In this document: positions 55,163-63,945 of the stretch, piece by piece
How the letters are laid out: every line of letters begins with the position of its first letter
How positions within the stretch are numbered: the first letter of the stretch is position 1
Assembly: GCA_023382655.1 (NCBI GenBank)
Contig: JAHDWK010000028.1
Location: 26,799-90,798 of the forward strand
Length of the DNA: 64,000 bases
Source of the DNA: Anaerolineae bacterium
GTDB taxonomy: Bacteria > Chloroflexota > Anaerolineae > Promineifilales > Promineifilaceae
Reading direction: 5' to 3'
The notes under the pieces: model-generated
What the model saw: only the letters and a program-made list of their open reading frames with translations
What the model was told of the DNA's origin: nothing
Databases searched by the model: none
Translations under genes and position numbers: made by a program

Positions 55163-56407
55163 ATGGCCCAACCAGAAATAGCTGTTACCTCCCAAACTCA
55201 GAGAGCGGAAGCGGCAGTTACACGGCCGTTACGCATTCTGATGATCGCCCCCACTTCCTTTTTTAGCGACTATGGCGGGCATATTCGCATCCTGGAAGAG
55301 ATGCGGGTTTTGCAGGCGATGGGACATCAGGTAGCTGTTGTTACCTATTATAAAGGGAGCGATATGCCGGGGCTGGATATTCGGCGGACACGGCCGTTGC
55401 CCTGGCGGACTGATTACGAAGTGGGTTCCTCCCGTCATAAGCTGGCATTTGATGTGTACCTGGCTGTCCAATCATTGCGTGAAGGCCTCCGGTATCGTCC
55501 TGATGTGGTGCATGGGCACATGCACGAGGGCGCCATCATTGGCAGCCTGGTAGCCAAGTTGCTGCGTGTACCATTGATATTTGATTTTCAGGGTAGCCTG
55601 TCGGCGGAGATGGTAGACCATGAGTTTTTGGCAAAGGACGGCCGGGTTTACTCCTGGATTTTTCGTCTGGAAAAGTTCATTAATCGGCTGCCATCCGCCA
55701 TCCTCACCAGTTCTCGTCAGGCTTCCGATCTGCTGCAAGAGCAATTTGGTGTACCCACCGCACGCCTGCAACCGTTGCCCGACTGTGCCGATACCACCCG
55801 CTTCAACCCCGAAAACTTTACGGCCGCAGCCAAACGCAATCTCAAGTTAAAACTAGGACTGCCCCTGGATCGGCCCATTGTGGCTTATTTGGGATTGCTG
55901 ACTGACTACCAGGGTATCCCCCATCTCCTGCAAGCCGCTGCCGGGCTGAAACAGGCTGGTGAATCTGTGCATTTTCTCGTCATGGGGTATCCCAACGTAG
56001 ACCACTACAAACATTTAGCGCGACAGTGGCAAGTGGCCGATGTGGTGACTTTTACCGGCAAGGTGGAGTATCGAGATGCGCCGTTTTACCTTTCATTGGG
56101 TGACATTGCTGTTGCCCCTAAAATGTCTACGACAGAGGGTAGCGGGAAGGTGCTCAACTATATGGCGTTGGCGCAGCCGGTGGTGGCCTATGACTCACCC
56201 GTTCACCGTGAATACCTGGCCGATCTCGGTGTTTACGCCCCATCAGGGGATGTGAATGGGCTGGCAATGGCGATTGCCGGGTTGTTACGGGCGCCGGATC
56301 ACGGCCGTGACCTGGGCCAACAATTACGCCACCGTGCCATCACCGAATATAGTTGGCAACGCGCCGGTGAAGAGATTGTTACCCTATATCGCCGTTTGAC
56401 AAAATAG
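55163..56407 (+). CDS. Family-4 glycosyltransferase
   Basis: This 414-aa GT-B fold transferase has the N-terminal acceptor half SFFSDYGGHIRILEEMRVLQ, VVTYYKGSDMPGLDIRRTRP and VVHGHMHEGAIIGSLVAKLL. The donor half has PIVAYLGLLTDYQGIPHLLQ and GDIAVAPKMSTTEGSGKVLN, the E-x7-E-like nucleotide-sugar site (here TTEGSGKVLNYMA). Sugar and acceptor are unknown. Start codons are ATG 55163 or GTG 55157; neither has a clear ribosome-binding site. Its 3' end contains the promoter of the rpoB transcript. Confidence 0.9.
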   Translation: MAQPEIAVTSQTQRAEAAVTRPLRILMIAPTSFFSDYGGHIRILEEMRVLQAMGHQVAVVTYYKGSDMPGLDIRRTRPLPWRTDYEVGSSRHKLAFDVYLAVQSLREGLRYRPDVVHGHMHEGAIIGSLVAKLLRVPLIFDFQGSLSAEMVDHEFLAKDGRVYSWIFRLEKFINRLPSAILTSSRQASDLLQEQFGVPTARLQPLPDCADTTRFNPENFTAAAKRNLKLKLGLPLDRPIVAYLGLLTDYQGIPHLLQAAAGLKQAGESVHFLVMGYPNVDHYKHLARQWQVADVVTFTGKVEYRDAPFYLSLGDIAVAPKMSTTEGSGKVLNYMALAQPVVAYDSPVHREYLADLGVYAPSGDVNGLAMAIAGLLRAPDHGRDLGQQLRHRAITEYSWQRAGEEIVTLYRRLTK

Positions 56408-56424
56408 AGGGCGGCCATTATAAT
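56396..56424 (+). promoter_or_regulatory. Consensus sigma-70 promoter before rpoB
   Basis: TTGACA (56396-56401) and TATAAT (56419-56424) are both perfect and spaced 17 bases apart. Initiation near 56431 gives a ~170-nt leader to the rpoB start, with two hairpins in between. Confidence 0.8.
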
Positions 56425-56460
56425 CTTCGTTCGCAGTTTAGCAGGGTTAGATGAACGAAG
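56425..56460 (+). other. Leader hairpin CTTCGTTC/GAACGAAG
   Basis: A perfect 8-bp stem with a 20-base loop lies immediately after the promoter and just before the terminator-like hairpin. It may be an antiterminator or protein-binding element of the rpoB leader. Confidence 0.45.
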
Positions 56461-56481
56461 CCCTTCCAGACCAAGACACCA

Positions 56482-56523
56482 AAGGGGTGCGACAACCAAA
56501 TAAAGTTGCACCCCTTCTTTTTG
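56482..56523 (+). terminator. Intrinsic terminator/attenuator upstream of rpoB
   Basis: AAGGGGTGCGAC and GTTGCACCCCTT pair over 12 positions with one G-U, loop AACCAAATAAA, followed by CTTTTT. It ends the GT4 transcript and, lying downstream of the consensus promoter, would also attenuate rpoB or release a ~90-nt RNA. Confidence 0.8.
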
Positions 56524-56598
56524 GTTATAGGCATCGTGTAAAAACCCGGCGTATGGTGTTGAGATAAAGTCTAATCTTCCAGGGAACAGGATATTTAA

Positions 56599-59500
56599 AT
56601 GTCTAAATTACCCATTAAAAGTTATGCCCGCATGACAGATCTGTTGGAACTGCCAACATTGATTGATGTTCAGTTGGACTCGTTTGAACAATTCATCCAC
56701 GAAGGTCTGGCCGAGTTGTTTGATGAAGTGTCACCTATCGAAAGTTTCAGTGGTGACCTGAAACTTTACTTTCCCAGCAAACATAAAGAAACCGAGGGCT
56801 TTGAGCTGAAATACTGGTTTGGTGAACCGAAATACTCCGTCGAAGAGTGTGTTGAGCGGGACATGAGCTACGCTGCGCCTTTGTATGTGAAGGCGCTCCT
56901 GTACAGCCAGGACCTGGATCAACCCATTGTGCAAGATATTTTCATGGGTGACTTCCCGTTAATGACCCAGGCGGGTACGTTCATTATTAACGGCACCGAA
57001 CGAGTGGTCGTGAGCCAGTTGATCCGTTCGCCGGGCGCTTATTTTGAGGCCCAAGAGGAACGCACTACTGGACGGCCGTTGGCAATGGCGAAATTGATCC
57101 CAGATCGGGGAGCGTGGATTGAATTTGAAACACGCAAGACCGATTACCTCACCGTCAAATTTAACCGCAAACGGACGGTCCCCGTGACGCTGTTTTTGCG
57201 GGCATTGGCGGCGGTGGATGATGGTTTGCATAATCCCATCTTAAAAACTGGCAGTGACGAAGAGTTGTTCTCCCTGTTTGAAGAGGTGGATACCAATGGC
57301 GAGCATCTCTATATTCAAGGCAGCATTGAACAAGAGCCGCCCTGGAACCCGGACAAACCGCTCGCGCAGCAGGCGCTAATTGAGTTTTATAAGCGGATGC
57401 GCCCTGGCGATCCGCCGACGCTGGAAAATGCGGAGCAATATCTGTTTGAGCAGTTGTTTGATCCCCGCCGCTATGATCTGGCGCGGGTCGGCCGCTACAA
57501 ATTGAACAAGCGGCTGAATCTGAAAGAGATCGTGCCTGAAGAGCATCGCACGTTGACGCAGCATGACATTGTGAAAGTGGTGCGCCACATGATTCGTATT
57601 AACAATGGCCTGGAAGGCCCCGATGATATTGATCATCTGGGCAACCGGCGCGTGAAGACAGTGGGTGAGCTTTTGCAGGCCAAGCTGCGCGTGGGGCTGC
57701 GCCGTATGGAACGGGTGGTGAAAGAGCGCATGTCTATTCGGGACAGCGAAACGATCACCCCTATTTCGTTGGTCAATATCCGCCCGGTGGTGGCGGCTGT
57801 GCGTGAATTCTTTGGCAGTTCGCAGTTGAGCCAGTTTATGGAACAGGCGAATCCGCTGGCGGAATTGACGCACAAGCGTACTTTGTCGGCGTTGGGGCCA
57901 GGCGGGTTGCGCCGGGAACGGGCCGGGTTTGAGGTGCGTGATGTGCATCATAGTCATTACGGCCGTATCTGCCCCATTGAAACCCCAGAAGGGCCGAACA
58001 TTGGCTTGATTGGGCGGTTGGCGTCTTACGGCCGTGTCAACCGCTATGGCTTCATTGAAACACCTTACCGCCGTGTCTACAACGCTTTACCTGCCAGTTC
58101 AGACGACCTCATTGGCCACGATGCGTTTGCCAATATTGTCAATCCTGATACCGGCGAAATCATTGTGGCCGCCGAAGAGACCATTACGGCCGAGCATCTG
58201 GCTTCTTTGCGTCAAGTTGGGCTGGAATCCGTTGCCGTCAAACCGTTCGTCACCAACGAAATCACCTACATGTCCGCCGATGAAGAAGACCATTACACCA
58301 TCGCCCAGGCCAATGCCCGTCTGGACGAGAGAGGCCAGTTTATGGATCGGCGTGTCTCATCGCGGCGTAACCAACAATTCCGCTTCTCCTCCGTGCAGCG
58401 CATTGACTACATTGATGTTGCGCCCCGCCAGATCGTGGGCATTTCGGCAGCTCTGATTCCTTTCCTTGACCATGATGACGCCAACCGCGCTCTCATGGGT
58501 TCCAACATGCAGCGTCAGGCTGTGCCCTTGCTCAAACCAGATGTGCCGATTGTCAGTACCGGTATGGAACGACACGCGGCCGTCAACTCCGGCCAGATTA
58601 TCCTGGCCGATCAAGATTGTGAGGTAGTCAGCGTCACCGGTGACAAGATTGTGGTGGTTAGTGAAGACGGGCCGCGCATCTATAATTTACGTAAATACAC
58701 CCGCTCCAACCAAAGCACATGCATTGACCAGCGCCCTGTTGTCGTCAAAGGGCAACGGCTTAAGAAAGGCGATGTATTAGCTGATAGCTCCTCCACCGAA
58801 TACGGTGAACTGGCTCTGGGGCAAGATGTGGTAATTGCCTTCCTCTCCTGGGAAGGCGGTAACTTTGAAGACGCTATTCTGGTGAGTGAACGCCTGGTAC
58901 GTGAAGACCGTTTTACTTCCGTCCACATCGAAAAGCACGAAGTGGAAGCGCGTGACACCAAGCTAGGGCCGGAGGAAATTACCTACGACATTCCCAACGT
59001 TAGCGAAGACGCCCTTAAAGACCTGGATGAGCGCGGCATTATACGTGTGGGTGCTGATGTGAATGAGATGGATATTTTGGTGGGTAAGATTACCCCCAAA
59101 GGTGAAAAAGAACTTAGCCCGGAAGAGAAATTGCTGCGGGCTATCTTTGGTGATAAAGCCCGCGAAGTGAAAGATTCAAGTTTGCGCTTGCCGCATGGGG
59201 CACGTGGCAAAGTGGTAGATGTGCATGTGTTTGACCGCCAGCATGACCGTGACTTGCCGGCAGGCGTGGAAACGATGGTGCGGGTCAGCGTGGCGCAGCG
59301 CCGCAAGTTAGCGGTGGGTGACAAGATGGCCGGCCGTCATGGCAACAAAGGCGTTATCTCCAAAATTGTGCCCATTGAGGACATGCCTTATCTGGCGGAT
59401 GGTACACCGATTGACATTATTCTCAATCCGTTGGGCGTGCCTGGTCGTATGAATATTGGGCAGGTGTTGGAGACGAACCTGGGTTGGGCGGCGTCACGAT

Positions 59501-60534
59501 TGAACTTCCGGGCGATTACTCCTGTGTTCGATGGCGCGAATGAAACAGAAGTGGCCTCTGAATTAGCCCGTGCCTGGTTGACTGACCGTGCCTGGCAAAC
59601 GGCCGTTGAATGGGCCTGGGACTGGTTAGAAGAAATTGACTATGATGTGCAATCGCTTAAAGACGATAGTGAAGCCCGTCGTCTCTTTATTACCAACTGG
59701 CTGGGCGAGATGGGGTATGACATTGAGCGGCTAGAAGTAGACGAACCATTTGCTCGTTATGCCGTGGCCAGGGAATGGCTGAAGGGGCGTGACTGGGATG
59801 GTGAAAGCGTATTCCCGACCGATTGGAGTACGTCACGTAAGCTAGATCGATCCCTAGGTAATGAGTTAGCCATTGAATGTTGCGTCCGTGAATGGTATGG
59901 GCACATGCTTGAAAAACACGGTGATAGTTTGTCAGAAATCGTAAAAGTTGATCCGCGGCAAACTGAACTGGCAACCTTACAAGAATTGTCTAATACGATC
60001 ATGACAGAAACATTTGAGCCATTACCAATTTGGGGTAAAGAAAAGTTAATAGCGGGGCAAACGGGTAAACCATTTGACCAACCGGTTACAGTTGGCGTTT
60101 TGCACATGTTGAAGCTGGCTCATCTGGTCGAAGACAAAGCCCATGCCCGCTCAACTGGCCCTTACTCGCTAGTAACACAGCAGCCGTTGGGTGGTAAAGC
60201 GCAGTTCGGGGGGCAACGGTTTGGCGAAATGGAAGTATGGGCGTTGGAAGCGTATGGCGCGGCCTATACTTTGCAGGAAATGTTGACCGTCAAATCGGAC
60301 GACGTGCAGGGCCGGGTGAAAACATATGAGGCTATTGTCAAGAATGAGCCGATTGAAGAGCCAGGTGTACCGGCTTCATTTCGAGTGCTGGTCAAGGAGT
60401 TGCAGAGCCTGGGTCTGGCTGTAGAAGCTGTCACCGATTCTGGTGAAATGGTCCGGTTTGGCAAAGAAGATGACAAGCGTAACCGTAAACATGCGGGCAC
60501 GGGTCTGATGGATTTGGCTCGCAACCGCCGGTAA
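56599..60534 (+). CDS. rpoB: RNA polymerase beta subunit with large insertion
   Basis: This 1311-aa beta subunit of core RNA polymerase has all main landmarks: NGTERVVVSQLIRSPGAYFE, the rifampicin region FFGSSQLSQFMEQANPLAEL with THKRTLSALGPGGL, RICPIETPEGPNIGLIGRLA, KMAGRHGNKGVISKIVPIED, and HARSTGPYSLVTQQPLGGKA with QFGGQRFGEMEVWALEAYGA. After TPVFDGANETEV (residue ~975) an extra ~145 residues precede GKEKLIAGQTGKPFDQPVTV (~1145). The insert repeats a W-x2-WLxxxxYD unit (WAWDWLEEIDYDVQSL, WLGEMGYDIERL, EWLKGRDWDGESV). It is a lineage-type insertion near the beta flap/clamp. rpoC does not follow. Confidence 0.98.
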   Translation: MSKLPIKSYARMTDLLELPTLIDVQLDSFEQFIHEGLAELFDEVSPIESFSGDLKLYFPSKHKETEGFELKYWFGEPKYSVEECVERDMSYAAPLYVKALLYSQDLDQPIVQDIFMGDFPLMTQAGTFIINGTERVVVSQLIRSPGAYFEAQEERTTGRPLAMAKLIPDRGAWIEFETRKTDYLTVKFNRKRTVPVTLFLRALAAVDDGLHNPILKTGSDEELFSLFEEVDTNGEHLYIQGSIEQEPPWNPDKPLAQQALIEFYKRMRPGDPPTLENAEQYLFEQLFDPRRYDLARVGRYKLNKRLNLKEIVPEEHRTLTQHDIVKVVRHMIRINNGLEGPDDIDHLGNRRVKTVGELLQAKLRVGLRRMERVVKERMSIRDSETITPISLVNIRPVVAAVREFFGSSQLSQFMEQANPLAELTHKRTLSALGPGGLRRERAGFEVRDVHHSHYGRICPIETPEGPNIGLIGRLASYGRVNRYGFIETPYRRVYNALPASSDDLIGHDAFANIVNPDTGEIIVAAEETITAEHLASLRQVGLESVAVKPFVTNEITYMSADEEDHYTIAQANARLDERGQFMDRRVSSRRNQQFRFSSVQRIDYIDVAPRQIVGISAALIPFLDHDDANRALMGSNMQRQAVPLLKPDVPIVSTGMERHAAVNSGQIILADQDCEVVSVTGDKIVVVSEDGPRIYNLRKYTRSNQSTCIDQRPVVVKGQRLKKGDVLADSSSTEYGELALGQDVVIAFLSWEGGNFEDAILVSERLVREDRFTSVHIEKHEVEARDTKLGPEEITYDIPNVSEDALKDLDERGIIRVGADVNEMDILVGKITPKGEKELSPEEKLLRAIFGDKAREVKDSSLRLPHGARGKVVDVHVFDRQHDRDLPAGVETMVRVSVAQRRKLAVGDKMAGRHGNKGVISKIVPIEDMPYLADGTPIDIILNPLGVPGRMNIGQVLETNLGWAASRLNFRAITPVFDGANETEVASELARAWLTDRAWQTAVEWAWDWLEEIDYDVQSLKDDSEARRLFITNWLGEMGYDIERLEVDEPFARYAVAREWLKGRDWDGESVFPTDWSTSRKLDRSLGNELAIECCVREWYGHMLEKHGDSLSEIVKVDPRQTELATLQELSNTIMTETFEPLPIWGKEKLIAGQTGKPFDQPVTVGVLHMLKLAHLVEDKAHARSTGPYSLVTQQPLGGKAQFGGQRFGEMEVWALEAYGAAYTLQEMLTVKSDDVQGRVKTYEAIVKNEPIEEPGVPASFRVLVKELQSLGLAVEAVTDSGEMVRFGKEDDKRNRKHAGTGLMDLARNRR

Positions 60535-60575
60535 ATCGGAAGAAATCCGGAAAATTATTCTAGGTTTATGCAGGT

Positions 60576-60603
60576 TTGACAAGAGAATCGTTTGTGGTAG
60601 AAT
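60576..60603 (+). promoter_or_regulatory. Promoter of the rpsL-rpsG-fusA operon
   Basis: TTGACA (60576-60581) and TAGAAT (60598-60603) are spaced 16 bases apart. It lies 40 bases after the rpoB stop and gives rpsL its own transcript with a ~265-nt leader. Confidence 0.65.
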
Positions 60604-60630
60604 CGCCCTTCGTATGTCTGTTAAACACGT

Positions 60631-60711
60631 GTAACTAACTGTGTAGTTACTAATTGAATAGGTGAGTAAACTGGGAGGCCATCGAGTTAATTGTTAGCTG
60701 CGATGGCCTCC
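60631..60711 (+). ncRNA. Structured 5' leader of rpsL (candidate)
   Basis: GTAACTA/TAGTTAC (60631-60650) is followed by GGAGGCCATCG (60674-60684) pairing perfectly with CGATGGCCTCC (60701-60711) across a 16-base loop. The rest of the 340-base gap (to 60876) has no gene that I can see. Such structured leaders often bind a ribosomal protein for feedback control; the ligand (S7 or S12) is a guess. Confidence 0.45.
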
Positions 60712-60876
60712 ATTTGTCGGGTGGTGGTGGCGAGTCATCGGTAGAAGACGGGTTTCCATCTATTAACATCATCAACTTAATAAGCGTCCACTTGTAGCTT
60801 CCGGTTGGGAAGTCATATTGAGACGGATTCTTACATGAAGGCGAATAGAGTCATTTGATTAAGGAGAAGGATTAGC

Positions 60877-61293
60877 GTGCCTACGATTAATCAGCTTGTA
60901 CGTAAGGGCCGCAAGGCGAAAACGAAAAAGAGTACCGCCCCGGCCCTGCAATTTACATTTAATTCCTATAACCAGCGGCGGACACGGCGGCCTAAGGGCG
61001 CTCCTCAAAAACGAGGGGTGTGTACCCAGGTGAAAACGATGACGCCAAAGAAACCCAATTCGGCCCTGCGCAAGGTGGCGCGTGTACGTTTGTCAAACGG
61101 GATAGAAGTGACCGCATACATCCCCGGCGAAGGGCATCGGCTGCAAGACCATTCAGTGGTATTGGTGCGTGGTGGTCGTGTGAAAGACTTGCCGGGGGTG
61201 CGCTATCATATTGTCCGGGGTACGCTGGATGCTGATGGTGTGGATAAACGGAAACAAGGCCGCTCGAAGTACGGCACGAAAACACCCAAGTAG
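60877..61293 (+). CDS. rpsL: 30S ribosomal protein S12
   Basis: This 138-aa decoding-centre protein starts at GTG 60877 after AAGGAGAAGGATTAGC. It contains PTINQLVRKGRKAKTKKST, RGVCTQVKTMTPKKPNSALR, KVARVRLSNGIEVTAYIPGE and GRVKDLPGVRYHIVRGTLDA. The Lys of TPKKPNS, associated with streptomycin sensitivity, is wild-type. A ~10-residue insertion (ALQFTFNSYNQRRTRRPKGA) lengthens the N-terminal part relative to the usual 124-aa form. It is first gene of the str operon. Confidence 0.98.
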   Translation: MPTINQLVRKGRKAKTKKSTAPALQFTFNSYNQRRTRRPKGAPQKRGVCTQVKTMTPKKPNSALRKVARVRLSNGIEVTAYIPGEGHRLQDHSVVLVRGGRVKDLPGVRYHIVRGTLDADGVDKRKQGRSKYGTKTPK

Positions 61294-61321
61294 ATGTTGG
61301 TTGGATACGGAGAATTAAGCA

Positions 61322-61792
61322 ATGCCAAGACGGTACCGTCCAGAAAAACGGGCTGTAGAGCCTGACTTGAAATATAACAATGAGAATGTGTCTATGTTTG
61401 TCAACCGGCTGATGAAAGACGGGAAGAAGAGCGTGGCACAGCGTGTTTTATATGACAGTTTTGATTTGATTGAGACTCGCAGCAAGCGGGCGCCTCTGGA
61501 AGTGTTTGAGCAGGCTCTCGATAATGTGAAGCCACAAATTGAGGTGAAGCCCCGGCGGGTAGGTGGTTCTACCTATCAGGTGCCGGTGCCGGTAGATTCG
61601 GAACGCCAGATGTCGTTGGCGATGCGGTGGTTATTAACGGCCGCGCGCTCGCGCAGCGGGCGTTCTATGGCGGAGAAATTGGCGGGTGAGTTGATGGACG
61701 CGGCTAGTAATCAGGGCACGGCCGTTAAAAAGCGTGATGATACGCACCGTATGGCCGAAGCCAACCGCGCGTTCTCACACTTCCGATTCTAG
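61322..61792 (+). CDS. rpsG: 30S ribosomal protein S7
   Basis: This 156-aa protein binds the 3' domain of 16S rRNA and begins head assembly. It contains MPRRYRPEKRAVEPDLKYNN, LMKDGKKSVAQRVLYDSFDL, ALDNVKPQIEVKPRRVGGST, YQVPVPVDSERQMSLAMRWL and KKRDDTHRMAEANRAFSHFR. Length and motifs are standard. GGAGAATTAAGC lies before the ATG, 28 bases after rpsL. Confidence 0.98.
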   Translation: MPRRYRPEKRAVEPDLKYNNENVSMFVNRLMKDGKKSVAQRVLYDSFDLIETRSKRAPLEVFEQALDNVKPQIEVKPRRVGGSTYQVPVPVDSERQMSLAMRWLLTAARSRSGRSMAEKLAGELMDAASNQGTAVKKRDDTHRMAEANRAFSHFRF

Positions 61793-61811
61793 GTGTAAGC
61801 GAGGACGACGG

Positions 61812-63890
61812 ATGAGTCACAGTTCGTTAGAACTAATCAGAAATATAGGCATCATTGCTCATATTGATGCCGGCAAAACTACGACCACGGAACGTATCTT
61901 GTATTACACCGGTCGGATTCATCGCATGGGCGAAGTGCATGAAGGCACGGCCACCATGGATCATATGGTGCAGGAGCAGGAGCGTGGCATCACCATTACT
62001 TCCGCTGCTACTACTACCTCCTGGCTCGACCATCAGGTCAATATCATTGATACGCCAGGGCACATTGATTTTACGGCCGAAGTCCAGCGCAGTTTGCGTG
62101 TCTTGGATGGTGGCGTTGTAGTTTTTGATGCGGTAGCCGGTGTGGAACCCCAATCAGAAACTGTGTGGCGGCAGGCAGACGAGTATAAAGTGCCGCGCAT
62201 TTGCTTCGTTAACAAAATGGACCGCGTAGGTGCTGATTTTGTGCGCACGGTGGGGATGATTCGCCAACGCTTGGGTGCTAACCCCATCGCCATTCAACTG
62301 CCCATTGGCAGCGAGTCCAGCTTCCGCGGAATTATTGACCTGTTGAAGATGGAAGCCGTCATTTGGACGGAAGAAGACCTGGGCGCTGAGCCAAAAGCAG
62401 TGGAGATTCCGGCCGAGTTGTTGGCCGAAGCACAAGAAGCCCGCAGCATCATCATCGAGCGTATCATCGAGACAGATGATGCTCTCATGGAACGTTATCT
62501 TGAGGGTGAGGAAATCAGTGTTGATGAACTTCAGGCTGCTTTGCGCAAAGCTACCATTGCCAGCCAGGTCACGCCGGTTCTTTGTGGGTCCTCTTTGCGT
62601 AACAAAGGTATCCAGCGTGTTTTGGATGCGGTGGTACATTATCTGCCTTCACCCCTGGACGTGCCCCCCATTCAAGGACAGAATCCAGACAATGGTGAGA
62701 TCGAAGAGAGACATCCCAGCGACAGTGAGCCATTATCGGCGCTGGTCTTTAAGATCGTGACCGATCCCTATGTTGGAAAACTGGCCTATTTTCGGGTTTA
62801 TTCCGGTGTTCTGCACAGTGGCGACACCTTACAGAACACCACAAAAGGTAAAAAAGAGCGTGTCGGCCGTATCCTACGGATGCATGCCGACCACCGGGAA
62901 GATTTAAAGGAAGTCCGTGCTGGGGATATTGCGGCCACGCTTGGCCTCAAAACCACCTTTACCGGCGAAACATTGGCCGACCCTAAGCGGCCCATCATTC
63001 TGGAAGCTATTGATTTTCCTGAGCCGGTTATCTCCATGGCTATTGAACCGAAGACAAATTCTGACCAGGAGAAAATGGGTCTGGCGCTCAAAGCCTTGAG
63101 TGAAGAAGATCCCACCTTCCAGGTGAAAGTGGATGACCAGACAAATCAAACAGTTTTGTATGGTATGGGTGAACTGCACCTGGATGTGCTGGTTGACCGT
63201 TTGTTGCGAGAGTTTAAGGTCGGCGCTAACGTAGGCCAGCCACGGGTAGCTTATCGGGAAACCATCACCCGCACTGTAGACAAAGTTGAAGGGCGGTTTG
63301 TGCGTCAATCCGGTGGTCGGGGCCAATTTGGCCATGTTATCCTGAAACTGGAGCCATTAGACCCCGGTTCAGGATTTGTGTTTGAAAATGCCATCGTGGG
63401 TGGGGTCATCCCCAAAGAATATATCAACCCCACAGAAGCCGGTATTCGGGAAGCATTGGAAAGTGGCGTTCTGGCGGGTTATCCCATTGTTGATCTCAAA
63501 GCGACATTGTATGACGGGTCTTTCCATGAAGTTGATTCATCGGAGATGGCCTTTAAGATCGCCGGTTCAATGGCCCTCAAAGAAGGTGTGCAGCAGGGCA
63601 AACCAATCCTGTTGGAACCTATCATGAGAGTAGAAGTGGTAAACCCGGAGGAGTATACGGGTGATGTTATCGGCAATCTGTCATCTCGCCGGGGTATGAT
63701 TGAAGGTATGGAAGTGCGGGCTGAAGGGTTACAAGCCATTAAAGCTCGTGTACCGTTAGCAGAAATGTTTGGGTATGCTACCACCTTGCGTTCAATGACA
63801 CAGGGTCGGGGTACGTTTACGATGGGGTTTGATTATTATGCTCCTGTGAGCGAGGCTGTTGCCCAGACAGTTATTAAAGGCGGTCGGTAA
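61812..63890 (+). CDS. fusA: Elongation factor G
   Basis: This 692-aa translocase GTPase has G1 IIAHIDAGKTTTTERILYYT, G2 ERGITITSAATTTSW, G3 DTPGHIDFTAEVQRSL and G4 CFVNKMDRVGADF, with domains II-V complete through RGTFTMGFDYYAPVSEAVAQ. The start at 61812 (MSHSSLELIRNIG) follows GAGG; an upstream frame overlapping rpsG is not the true start. It drives tRNA-mRNA translocation and, with RRF, ribosome recycling. It is the third gene of the str operon. Confidence 0.98.
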   Translation: MSHSSLELIRNIGIIAHIDAGKTTTTERILYYTGRIHRMGEVHEGTATMDHMVQEQERGITITSAATTTSWLDHQVNIIDTPGHIDFTAEVQRSLRVLDGGVVVFDAVAGVEPQSETVWRQADEYKVPRICFVNKMDRVGADFVRTVGMIRQRLGANPIAIQLPIGSESSFRGIIDLLKMEAVIWTEEDLGAEPKAVEIPAELLAEAQEARSIIIERIIETDDALMERYLEGEEISVDELQAALRKATIASQVTPVLCGSSLRNKGIQRVLDAVVHYLPSPLDVPPIQGQNPDNGEIEERHPSDSEPLSALVFKIVTDPYVGKLAYFRVYSGVLHSGDTLQNTTKGKKERVGRILRMHADHREDLKEVRAGDIAATLGLKTTFTGETLADPKRPIILEAIDFPEPVISMAIEPKTNSDQEKMGLALKALSEEDPTFQVKVDDQTNQTVLYGMGELHLDVLVDRLLREFKVGANVGQPRVAYRETITRTVDKVEGRFVRQSGGRGQFGHVILKLEPLDPGSGFVFENAIVGGVIPKEYINPTEAGIREALESGVLAGYPIVDLKATLYDGSFHEVDSSEMAFKIAGSMALKEGVQQGKPILLEPIMRVEVVNPEEYTGDVIGNLSSRRGMIEGMEVRAEGLQAIKARVPLAEMFGYATTLRSMTQGRGTFTMGFDYYAPVSEAVAQTVIKGGR

Positions 63891-63945
63891 ACGCCGGGAT
63901 GTGTTTCCTGGCCTTCGCATAATAGTTGAAGAGGAGTGGGTAATT

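Noticed and set aside
56425..56460. tRNA-like gene upstream of rpoB
   Set aside because: GTTCGCAGTTTAGCAGGGTT looked suggestive, but no acceptor stem or anticodon arm can be drawn; the bases fit a simple hairpin.
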